Below are positions 6,728 to 12,550 of a DNA stretch of 14,667 nt, in pieces. The position numbers were made by a program, and so were the translations under genes. Where the stretch lies: positions 1-14,667 of the forward strand of contig JAZULT010000068.1 of NCBI GenBank assembly GCA_045603225.1. Direction: 5' to 3'. Every line of letters starts with the position of its first letter. Within the stretch, counting starts at the first letter, position 1. Origin of the DNA: RGIG9115 sp045603225 (GTDB lineage Bacteria; Bacillota; Clostridia; UBA1381). The notes below the pieces were generated by a model that saw only the letters and a program-made list of their open reading frames with translations, searched no databases and was not told where the DNA came from.

Positions 6728-6773
6728 GGACCGTTTGGGACCGTTTGGACCGTTTGGGACCGTTTGGGGACGG
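6728..6773. repeat. GGACCGTTTG short-repeat array, copy B
   Basis: Four head-to-tail units of GGACCGTTTG spaced 9-10 bp, ending in GGGGACGG and then ACATTTTTTGGTA. The last 18 bp (GACGGACATTTTTTGGTA) recur inverted at about 7003-7020. It is an inverted relative of the arrays at 139-181 and 7251-7285. Confidence 0.75.
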
Positions 6774-6804
6774 ACATTTTTTGGTATCATTCCACAATCT
6801 GACA

Positions 6805-6864
6805 TCACCAACCCGCTAAAACGTGACAAAATGGCACTCCCTCTGTCATATTATTGTTTATCAT
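6805..6864 (-). CDS. 19-codon ORF behind the repeated promoter (remnant)
   Basis: Reads MINNNMTEGVPFCHVLAGW and stops. The first residues parallel MTNNN of the left-edge gene, so this is probably the truncated start of the same gene family rather than a functional peptide. It does have a promoter, ribosome site and start codon, so translation is possible. Confidence 0.25.
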   Translation of the reverse strand: MINNNMTEGVPFCHVLAGW

Positions 6865-6920
6865 GGTAACACCCCTTAATTTGATAATTATATTATACCA
6901 TAAAAACAAGAATTTTACAA
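6851..6920 (-). repeat. Promoter-bearing dispersed repeat, copy 2
   Basis: A 70-bp match to 16-85 (64 of 70 identical, no gaps). On the minus strand it keeps TTGTAA (6920-6915), a 17-bp spacer and TATAAT (6897-6892). It also keeps an AAGGGG ribosome site and ATG (6864-6862), so it should be active as a promoter. Confidence 0.75.
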
Positions 6921-6949
6921 GAGATGTACAAATTTTTTATTTAATTAAT

Positions 6950-7029
6950 CGACAGTCTGACGTCTCCAAACAGTCTGGAGGCGTCGGGCTGTCACAAAAT
7001 GCTACCAAAAAATGTCCGTCAGACTGTCG
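6950..7029. repeat. 80-bp unit with perfect 13-bp terminal inverted repeats
   Basis: CGACAGTCTGACG at 6950-6962 and its exact reverse complement at 7017-7029. The internal hairpin GACGTCTCCA/TGGAGGCGTC lies at 6959-6984. The same terminal sequence begins the arrays at 121 and 7232. Confidence 0.7.
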
Positions 7030-7045
7030 AATAATATGTGAATTG

Positions 7046-7208
7046 AAAGCCTTCTCCTTTGAGGAGAAGGTGTCAGCTTTGCTGACGGATGAGGTGTAGG
7101 AACTTTAGTTCCGTCATTGAAAATACAGTAATTATCTTGTGTTACGCCATCAAGACGGCTACACCTCACCACCGCATATGCGGAGCCTCTCCTCAAGGAG
7201 AAGCCTTT
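7046..7208. repeat. Palindromic intergenic element
   Basis: The outer ends are imperfect inverted repeats (AAAGCCTTCTCCTTTGAGGA against AAAGGCTTCTCCTTGAGGA read from the other side). Internal hairpins are CCTTCTCCT/AGGAGAAGG (7050-7070), GTCAGC/GCTGAC (7072-7086), GGAACT/AGTTCC near 7100 and the palindrome CCGCATATGCGG (7172-7183). GATGAGGTGTAG and CTACACCTCACC form a further inverted pair. It resembles dispersed palindromic sequences of Clostridia (from memory, not checked). Confidence 0.6.
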
Positions 7209-7223
7209 AATATTACTTTGATT

Positions 7224-7285
7224 TTAATTATTCGACAGTCTGCCGTCCCTAAACGGTTCTAAACGGTTCCGTCCCCAAACGGTTC
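7224..7285. repeat. CGACAGTC / AAACGGTTC short-repeat element, copy C
   Basis: TTAATTATTCGACAGTCTG (7224-7242) followed by three AAACGGTTC units (7251-7259, 7261-7269, 7277-7285), in the same order and orientation as copy A at 112-181. Confidence 0.7.
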
Positions 7286-7337
7286 TTTTAACATCCCCTC
7301 CTTTGTATCAACTTTCACGTTGACCTATGTGTTACTG

Positions 7338-9287
7338 TTATTTCCATTGTGAAGGTACCGGATATTTATGTTTAATTCCAAGTTGTTTCACACAATAATC
7401 AAATTTTTTAATTTCCTGTTCTTCAGGATGTCTTGCCTGATGAAAATTGTGTGCACAGGTTCCGCTGTGCAGATGCCACCAGCCTATATCCTTAAAGTGA
7501 TACGATTCAGCCTCTCCGATACCGCCGCAGCAAAAAGCCGTCGGAACGGGAACACCTGATTTCATTTGTTCCTTCAGCTCATCAAGATATTGTTCATATA
7601 TGTCTCTGGGTAAACAATTGTGTTTTTTGCATACAGATGCTGCAATTCCCACAACCTCACCCAGCATACCAAGTGTCCGCATTACTCTTATTGCCGAAAA
7701 AGCAATATGACTTGTACTGACAAGACGTCCTCCCAGAAAAAGATTGATTATATCTTTGGAATACAGACATCTGTACGGTACAGGACAAGCATACGGTGTA
7801 TTCCGATGATAAGCAAAGGAGCGGAATGCCTCTCCGAATTTTTCTTTATTCAGCGGTTCAGGATAGTGAATATCAATACCCCATGTAATCATTGCAGTAC
7901 CATCATCGTACCCTGTTTTTTCTTCCAAATCATGCTGAGTTAAAATATAGTCTCCCACAACACGATATCCTTCTCTCTTTCCGCCAAACGGTGATACCCA
8001 TTTTAATTTCAGTTTTTCGAATTGTTCTTTATTTTTACAGTGATTCTTTTGATAAGACCAGTTTGCATATATGGCACGCAAACCATAATCACGTATATAT
8101 TCTGCATCTTTTACCATATCGCGGGTAAATCCGGTCTCCTGCTCCCAATCTCCCGAAATACAATTCAAATACGTATTTTCATCAAAGTCAATACCCCAAT
8201 CTAAATCAGGAAAATCACAAACTTCTTCACATTCTTCGGAGTGCCATCGGATTGAATGTCCCATAACCAGTTTTTTGTGTTCCTCCGGTGCTAACTGTTC
8301 ACCGAAATCACTTTTTGCATCATTGCCATACATCACCCCGGCACCCGATAACCTTGCTAAAACACCATCACCGCTGCAATCAGAAAAAAGTATGCCGCAG
8401 ATTTTCGTTTTTTTACCGCTTATTGTGTTTGTGCAGATTACGGATGTTATTTTACCTGCTTGTTTCTCAACTTCAAAAACCGATTCATTAAGCAAAACAT
8501 CGCATGCATTTCCGCAAGGAACGTCGAATGCAAATTGCTTTCTCATATCTTCAAAGTATTCTTTTTTGTAAATCGTGGGATGTCCCATTACCGGTGCTAT
8601 TTCACGTACAACATCACCGATTTTATCATACGGAGGAAGCTTTATCTGACCGCCCATACATACACGTATTTCCGAGCTGTTACAGCCTCCAAGCACCGGT
8701 CTGTCGTTAATTAATGCAACAGTACATCCCTTCCGGCTTGCAGCAAGTGCTGTGCAGATACCGGCTATTCCGCCACCGACAACCACCATGTCGTAATGTT
8801 TTTCTGTACGTATCACTTCCTTCCAGTTAAGCTGTTGTCTCATTTCATCAACAGCAGTAATACTACTGTCGGGAATTACGGATGAAGCTGTAATATAAAC
8901 AGCATCACATCTGCCGTTAAAGCCGGTAAGGTCGTGAAGGGCAATTGTGTGTATTCCCTTTCCTAAAAATCTTTTGCCTGCAAGCTGCCATGCCCACTCT
9001 TTTCCGTTCGTGCCGAGAATACTGTTAAATTCCGACCCATCAATTTTTATTGTGTACTTTCCTGCCGGTTCTTTTATGTTCCATACCGAAGTCCAGTCGC
9101 GCGTAAGAGACCAGATGTAATATTCACCGTCATCCGTAATTTCAAAATCGGTACTCGCATCATCCACAGGCACACCCATACCGTGTGCCATAAGATACGC
9201 TGAATGAATCATTTCCATTGATGACGTATCTGCAACCCAGCCACCTCTGTTTTTAAAGCTTTCTGCTTCTATAAATATACAGCTCAT
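7338..9287 (-). CDS. FAD-dependent oxidoreductase (FAD_oxidored type) with N-terminal beta-rich domain
   Basis: 649 aa from the ATG at 9287. An in-frame ATG at 9299 is possible, but homologous sequence begins at the IFIEAESF segment and only the later ATG has a GGA site at usable spacing. Residues 1 to about 140 look like a beta-sandwich, carbohydrate-binding-like module (EAESFKNRGGWVAD, then HGMGVPVDDA). A Rossmann fold follows with VVVGGGIAGICTALAA (glycines at about 171-176) and the LGGCNSSEIR block (199-208), as in the PF12831 family. The C-terminal half carries IINLFLGGRLVSTSHIAFSAIRVMRTLGMLGE, a second FAD-contacting stretch. No signal peptide. It probably oxidises a sugar or glycoside, but no substrate is established for this family. 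It has its own promoter (9331-9359). Confidence 0.85.
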   Translation of the reverse strand: MSCIFIEAESFKNRGGWVADTSSMEMIHSAYLMAHGMGVPVDDASTDFEITDDGEYYIWSLTRDWTSVWNIKEPAGKYTIKIDGSEFNSILGTNGKEWAWQLAGKRFLGKGIHTIALHDLTGFNGRCDAVYITASSVIPDSSITAVDEMRQQLNWKEVIRTEKHYDMVVVGGGIAGICTALAASRKGCTVALINDRPVLGGCNSSEIRVCMGGQIKLPPYDKIGDVVREIAPVMGHPTIYKKEYFEDMRKQFAFDVPCGNACDVLLNESVFEVEKQAGKITSVICTNTISGKKTKICGILFSDCSGDGVLARLSGAGVMYGNDAKSDFGEQLAPEEHKKLVMGHSIRWHSEECEEVCDFPDLDWGIDFDENTYLNCISGDWEQETGFTRDMVKDAEYIRDYGLRAIYANWSYQKNHCKNKEQFEKLKLKWVSPFGGKREGYRVVGDYILTQHDLEEKTGYDDGTAMITWGIDIHYPEPLNKEKFGEAFRSFAYHRNTPYACPVPYRCLYSKDIINLFLGGRLVSTSHIAFSAIRVMRTLGMLGEVVGIAASVCKKHNCLPRDIYEQYLDELKEQMKSGVPVPTAFCCGGIGEAESYHFKDIGWWHLHSGTCAHNFHQARHPEEQEIKKFDYCVKQLGIKHKYPVPSQWK

Positions 9288-9306
9288 GATAATTTCCATA
9301 ACCTTT

Positions 9307-9355
9307 CAGTCCACAAATAGTAATGAAAAATATATACAACCTTCTCTGTGGACTG
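9307..9355. promoter_or_regulatory. CAGTCCACA inverted repeat spanning the promoter
   Basis: CAGTCCACA (9307-9315) and TGTGGACTG (9347-9355) are perfect inverted repeats 31 bp apart. One arm touches the -35 box and the other lies just downstream of the expected transcription start, as for a repressor or looping operator. Confidence 0.5.
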
Positions 9356-9359
9356 ACAA
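9331..9359 (-). promoter_or_regulatory. Promoter of the FAD oxidoreductase gene
   Basis: On the minus strand TTGTCA (9359-9354) and TATATA (9336-9331) are 17 bp apart, about 45 bp upstream of the start. Confidence 0.6.
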
Positions 9360-9385
9360 GGTGTATAATGGAAATTGATGTCCAT

Positions 9386-9427
9386 GTGCGATATTTTCCG
9401 TTCATGTCTGAACGGAAAATATCGCAC
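9386..9427. promoter_or_regulatory. Perfect 19-bp inverted repeat with 4-bp loop
   Basis: GTGCGATATTTTCCGTTCA (9386-9404), TGTC, then the exact reverse complement (9409-9427). No T-tract follows on either strand, so it is not a classic terminator. It lies between the SDR terminator and the FAD-oxidoreductase promoter. It could be a strong operator, an mRNA structure or a mobile palindrome. Confidence 0.6.
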
Positions 9428-9433
9428 GGGCAA

Positions 9434-9494
9434 TAAAATCCGCCGGAGGCACATAACGTGATTTTTCACGTTATTACTCCTTTAAAGCGGATTT
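9434..9494 (-). terminator. Three-tier terminator of the SDR gene
   Basis: The outer stem AAATCCGC/GCGGATTT (9436-9443 with 9487-9494), then GGAG/CTCC, and an inner ATAACGTGA-TTTT-TCACGTTAT (9453-9474) stack into one hairpin. On the minus strand it ends in TTTTATT. It includes the last codons of the SDR gene. Confidence 0.6.
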
Positions 9495-10186
9495 ACTTCC
9501 TTGTCAATCCCCCAGACAGTTACATCCTCCACAACGGCACGCTGAGGTAAATTTGCAACATAAAGCACTGTTTCGGCTATATCTTCGGGCAGCAGCCTGT
9601 CTGTTGTTTCGCCTATACCGCAGGCGCTTTGAAATCCCGTACTTGCCGATGACGGTACAACGCAGGTTACCCTTACATTATAAGGCTGCATTTCAAGATA
9701 CATTCCTTTTGAAAAATTCAGTACACCTGCTTTTGCTGCCGCATAAACACTCCATGTAGGCCAGCACTGACGTGCACAGACAGAGGATATGTTAATCATG
9801 GTACCGCTGCTTTGCTCTTTCATCATACCGGCAAAAGCACGGCATCCGTAAATAACACTGTTTAAGTTGAGGCTGATTGTACTGTCAATTTCCTCTGTTG
9901 TAAATTCGCTGACTTCTTTAATTGTAACACCACCACCGGCGTTGTTTACAAGAATATCCAGTCTGCCGTATTTCTCTTTGATAGTCCTTACGATATTTTC
10001 CCAGTCCGACGGATTTGTGACATCCATTGAAACAGCAAGGTCACCACCTACCTCGTTTTTTGCCTGCTCAAGCTTTTCCATATTTCTTGCCGTCATAATA
10101 ACGGTATCTCCGTTATCCTTAAATGCTTTTACTGTTGCTTTTCCGTAACCGCTTGATGCTCCTGTAATTAAAACAATTCTTGACAT
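9482..10186 (-). CDS. Short-chain dehydrogenase/reductase (SDR)
   Basis: 234 aa classical SDR, cytoplasmic. It shows the TGASSGYG cofactor motif (residues 8-15), NNAG (81-84), Asn109, Ser135 and YAAAK with catalytic Tyr148 and Lys152. Arg34 after the second strand (MTARN) suggests NADP(H) preference. The start at 10186 is chosen because AGGAG lies eight bases upstream; the frame extends to 10225, but those residues overlap the preceding gene. That ribosome site overlaps the stop codon of the AraC/GyrI regulator 11 bp upstream, so the two are co-transcribed and probably translationally coupled. The SDR may be the regulator's target enzyme. The substrate (a sugar, polyol or small carbonyl) is not readable. 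Confidence 0.9.
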   Translation of the reverse strand: MSRIVLITGASSGYGKATVKAFKDNGDTVIMTARNMEKLEQAKNEVGGDLAVSMDVTNPSDWENIVRTIKEKYGRLDILVNNAGGGVTIKEVSEFTTEEIDSTISLNLNSVIYGCRAFAGMMKEQSSGTMINISSVCARQCWPTWSVYAAAKAGVLNFSKGMYLEMQPYNVRVTCVVPSSASTGFQSACGIGETTDRLLPEDIAETVLYVANLPQRAVVEDVTVWGIDKEVNPL

Positions 10187-10197
10187 AATATTTTCTC

Positions 10198-11004
10198 CTA
10201 TTCTACCGGTATTCTTATTTCCCACTCAAATCCGTCTTCTGACATATCAAAAGGATAAACTTCAACTGTCGGTATATTTTCATTTCTTTTTAAATTTGCA
10301 GATGGCAACCATTCATATACAATTTTGCTGTATATTTCGTTTACAATTTCATCATCAGTTGTATTCATTGTAAAACATACCCATCTGTTTGCCGGAATTT
10401 CCTGTCCTTCAGTTCCTTTTTCACCGATACAGCAATTTACATTGTTACCGCAGTTACGGTAAGAAACATAAATTTTATCAGAGCATAACGTTTTATCTGC
10501 TCCGCTTTCGTAAAAAGCGTTCCATACATCCTCGCAACAACAGCTGTCAGTCATCGGAGAAACTCCGGAAAACCCTTTGATACAAAAAGATGCTGATTTT
10601 TTAATTGTAAAAGGTACATTTTCTCTGCCTGAAATCCTTATCGAAAATTCAGGACGGGTAAAAAGATTGATTGAATGAGTACCATGCATACATTCACTTG
10701 GTGATATACCATGTTGTTCGTAAAATGCTCTTGTAAAAGCCGACTGATTGGTATATCCGTATTTTTCACTGATTTCAGATATGCTTTTTTTATTCGATGC
10801 CGCAATCTCCGTTGCTGCCAGCGATAGCTTTCGCTTTCTGATATATTCAGATATCGGACATCCGACTATAAATGAAAATATACGTCTGAATTCATATATA
10901 GACAAATTCATTTTTGATGCCATTATACCGAAATCCAATTCCCCTGTGAGATTTGTTTCAATGTATTCAATTATCTCTTCTATTTTCTGAAGTCCGTTGT
11001 ACAT
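10198..11004 (-). CDS. AraC-family regulator with C-terminal GyrI-like effector domain
   Basis: 268 aa. The DNA-binding domain is N-terminal (residues about 8-107, with ISEISEKYGYTNQSAFTRAFYEQHGISPSE). A GyrI-like/AraC_E_bind ligand domain follows (about 115-268), the order found in Rob- and SoxS-like regulators, which bind small amphipathic ligands. The effector domain is unusually rich in cysteine: C141, C155-157 as CCC, C174, C185, C191, C192 and C210. An AAGGAAG site lies seven bases before the ATG. It is the first gene of a two-gene operon with the SDR and probably controls its own transcription. Confidence 0.88.
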   Translation of the reverse strand: MYNGLQKIEEIIEYIETNLTGELDFGIMASKMNLSIYEFRRIFSFIVGCPISEYIRKRKLSLAATEIAASNKKSISEISEKYGYTNQSAFTRAFYEQHGISPSECMHGTHSINLFTRPEFSIRISGRENVPFTIKKSASFCIKGFSGVSPMTDSCCCEDVWNAFYESGADKTLCSDKIYVSYRNCGNNVNCCIGEKGTEGQEIPANRWVCFTMNTTDDEIVNEIYSKIVYEWLPSANLKRNENIPTVEVYPFDMSEDGFEWEIRIPVE

Positions 11005-11033
11005 TTCTTCACTTCCTTTAGTCTTATATTTTT

Positions 11034-11062
11034 ATTATAACACATAAAGAATAAAATGTCTT
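11034..11062 (-). promoter_or_regulatory. Promoter of the AraC/GyrI-SDR operon
   Basis: On the minus strand TATAAT (11039-11034) lies 17 bp from AAGACA (11062-11057), a 4-of-6 match to the -35 consensus. It sits about 30 bp upstream of the ATG. Confidence 0.5.
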
Positions 11063-11093
11063 ATCTTTTTTTGCACTTTTAAGCAAATACATA

Positions 11094-11147
11094 ACAAAAA
11101 ACAGAACCATAACAATACGATTTTAATAGAATTGTTACAGCCCTGTT
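11094..11147 (-). terminator. Intrinsic terminator after the deacetylase remnant
   Basis: On the minus strand AACAG and TAACAAT pair with ATTGTTA and CTGTT, followed directly by a T6 tract. It lies just after the stop codon of the remnant, as expected for a once-functional gene. Confidence 0.55.
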
Positions 11148-11163
11148 TTCCTGTTCTAAATTT

Positions 11164-11457
11164 CTAAGCAAGTTTCATAATCTGCCCCGGCAAAATAGAA
11201 TGCTCATCGTCATCATCAGTAAACCAAATTTCGACATTTGTCGGATTATAAACAAGTTTATTATCTGCTGAAATAACAAGCTGTTTTTGAGCAGTAATGT
11301 ATTCATACAGTTCTATGTTTGTTGCATACCAGATTTCATCATTGTTGCCTGTCATTTGGCATAGCATCAAAATTATCGGTGTATTTTCCCGAAATATCTG
11401 CCGGAAGAACCTGCCAATATTTCCCCATAAACCTTGCTGCCAGACGATATTTCTTTT
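11164..11457 (-). pseudogene. C-terminal remnant of a polysaccharide-deacetylase-like gene
   Basis: The frame ends in a block typical of the tail of clostridial NodB-type polysaccharide deacetylases: GNNDEIWYATNIELYEYITAQKQL, then YNPTNVEIWF and ILPGQIMKL. That family usually exceeds 250 aa; only about 97 residues remain and none of the catalytic metal motifs. At 11458 the sequence switches to a CCGTTTGG-type repeat unit and then to unrelated AT-rich DNA with a terminator. The remaining upstream frame (to 11538) is therefore not coding. The family assignment is from memory of such C-termini and is moderately sure. Confidence 0.55.
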
Positions 11458-11482
11458 GGACCGTTTGGGGACGTACATTTTG
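11458..11482. repeat. Single CCGTTTGG-type repeat unit, copy D
   Basis: GGACCGTTTGGGGACG then TACATTTTGACA, matching the end of array B (GGGGACGGACATTTT). It marks the break point of the deacetylase remnant. Confidence 0.65.
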
Positions 11483-11486
11483 ACAA

Positions 11487-11517
11487 ACAAAAAATAACAC
11501 TGTATCGTAGTGTTATT
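11487..11517 (-). terminator. Intrinsic terminator downstream of the third AraC gene
   Basis: On the minus strand a perfect 9-bp stem, AATAACACT-ACGATAC-AGTGTTATT, runs into a T6 tract. It lies about 130 bp after the AraC stop; nothing else is recognised in 11518-11644. Confidence 0.65.
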
Positions 11518-11644
11518 CTTTTCAAAAAACAGCATCATAAAAACTATAACAGCCTGCTAACTTCCGCAAAAGGAATCAACGTTGTTACTTTCAGGAACAG
11601 ACGACAGGCCGGTAAGTATTTAAAAAGCCTGTAAGTTATTAAAA

Positions 11645-12379
11645 TCAATCATGTATAAATCTGCGGTATGCTTTATAAAAACCGCTATATGAAGAATATC
11701 CGACTGACCTGCTGATTTCAGAAAGAGGCAAGTCAGTTGTTTTCATCATTACTTTTGCCATTTCGACTCTTGTCTTTGCCAGCTGTTCACGAAACGTTTG
11801 TCCGGTGTATTTTTTTATCTCACGTGCCGTTTGCTTACTGCTCAGACTAAGCTCTTTTGCAAGCTCATTAATGCTTATATCAAGATTATATTTTTTTGCA
11901 AAAAATTCTCTTATAATAAATTCCCTGTCAGTAACAGGCAATGGTTTTTTATTTTCTGATTCAAAAAAATCCGAACAGATAAAGGATATAAGCTCTTTTA
12001 TTTTATTGTCATTCCCCGATGTATAATAACTGTTTATTTCATCACAAATCAACGGAGCTAAAACCTGCGGAAAAGTTGTTTTTTTGATACAGTTATGCTC
12101 CTGCTCAGAATTGATTAAAAAAGTGATACGCCTTGATTCCGGAGAAAAATCACTGTATTTATGATATTTATATGCAGGAATCAGAATGGCATCACCTGCA
12201 TTTGTCAGTAATTTCTCATTATCACACTCAAGAACCGCACTCCCTTCCGAGAAAATATGTATTTCTGGGAACGAATGGTTATGCAGAGGATACTGAACAT
12301 TTTTATGGTCAAAAAAACCGATTTGCACGTAAAAGCTTACCGGCTGATTACCTATGTATGTATTTAATTCGTAATTCAT
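11645..12379 (-). CDS. AraC-family transcriptional regulator (cupin type)
   Basis: 244 aa. The N-terminal cupin (residues about 20-90) includes HNHSFPEIH (33-41), a typical AraC sugar-binding-domain motif. The C-terminal part (about 150-244) holds two helix-turn-helix motifs, with ISINELAKELSLSSKQTAREIKK and LSEISRSVGYSSYSGFYKAYRR. The chain stops at RRFIHD, about ten residues short of the usual TPxxYR ending; this may be tolerated. The ribosome site is weak: AGGAAA lies 12-13 bases from the ATG. It diverges from the sialidase-like operon and shares an overlapping promoter region with it, so it most likely regulates that operon. Confidence 0.88.
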   Translation of the reverse strand: MNYELNTYIGNQPVSFYVQIGFFDHKNVQYPLHNHSFPEIHIFSEGSAVLECDNEKLLTNAGDAILIPAYKYHKYSDFSPESRRITFLINSEQEHNCIKKTTFPQVLAPLICDEINSYYTSGNDNKIKELISFICSDFFESENKKPLPVTDREFIIREFFAKKYNLDISINELAKELSLSSKQTAREIKKYTGQTFREQLAKTRVEMAKVMMKTTDLPLSEISRSVGYSSYSGFYKAYRRFIHD

Positions 12380-12400
12380 AATTCACATCATTTCCTGAAA

Positions 12401-12427
12401 AGACATCATTTTATTTTTATGTCCTTT
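12401..12427 (-). promoter_or_regulatory. Hairpin in the AraC leader
   Basis: AAAGGACAT and ATGTCTTTT (one mismatch) flank 9-12 AT-rich bases in the expected 5' leader of the third AraC gene. Either an mRNA hairpin or an operator. Confidence 0.3.
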
Positions 12428-12434
12428 GCGGTTA

Positions 12435-12490
12435 TTGACACGCCGCCATCGACATGCTATAATTATAGCACGATAAATACTGCATGTCAA
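12435..12490. promoter_or_regulatory. Two opposed perfect-consensus promoters sharing a palindromic -10
   Basis: Plus strand: TTGACA (12435-12440), 17 bp, TATAAT (12458-12463). Minus strand: TTGACA (12490-12485), 17 bp, TATAAT (12467-12462). The -10 boxes overlap within the 16-bp palindrome TGCTATAATTATAGCA (12455-12470). The plus promoter drives the sialidase-like operon, the minus promoter the AraC gene. GACATGC (12451-12457) and GCATGTC (12482-12488) form a possible operator. Confidence 0.85.
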
Positions 12491-12500
12491 GGAAAATAAG

Positions 12501-12531
12501 TTGTAATTTATCTCTCTGCGACAAATTACAA
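12501..12531 (+). promoter_or_regulatory. 5'-leader hairpin before the sialidase-like gene
   Basis: TTGTAATTT (12501-12509) pairs perfectly with AAATTACAA (12523-12531) across a 13-base loop. It ends four bases before the AAGGAGG ribosome site and could affect translation or be a regulator site. Confidence 0.4.
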
Positions 12532-12550
12532 TACAAGGAGGATGTCCAAT

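Larger units (their letters stand above)
6720..7293. mobile_element. 574-bp composite element bounded by inverted repeats
   Basis: The ends are inverted copies (19 of 21 bp match): TGTTAAAAGGACCGTTTGGG at 6720 and its counterpart ending at 7293. Inside are the promoter-bearing repeat copy 2, a CGACAGTCTGACG inverted-repeat unit (6950-7029) and a separate palindromic element (7046-7208). It holds no gene beyond a 19-codon ORF. No clear target-site duplication is visible. The stretch 6654-7337 contains no other recognisable gene. A non-autonomous, MITE-like or nested-insertion origin is inferred. Confidence 0.5.

Noticed and set aside
7286..7312. Tiny 11-codon minus-strand ORF behind AAAGGAGGGG
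   Set aside because: The ribosome-like site touches the ATG and the frame enters the short-repeat array at once; no support for a real peptide.
9284..9469. Minus-strand ORF of 61 aa
   Set aside because: It spans the perfect palindrome and the promoter of the FAD-oxidoreductase gene and has no recognisable features.
11458..11538. N-terminal part of the deacetylase-frame ORF
   Set aside because: The sequence is the repeat unit and a terminator hairpin read in frame by chance.
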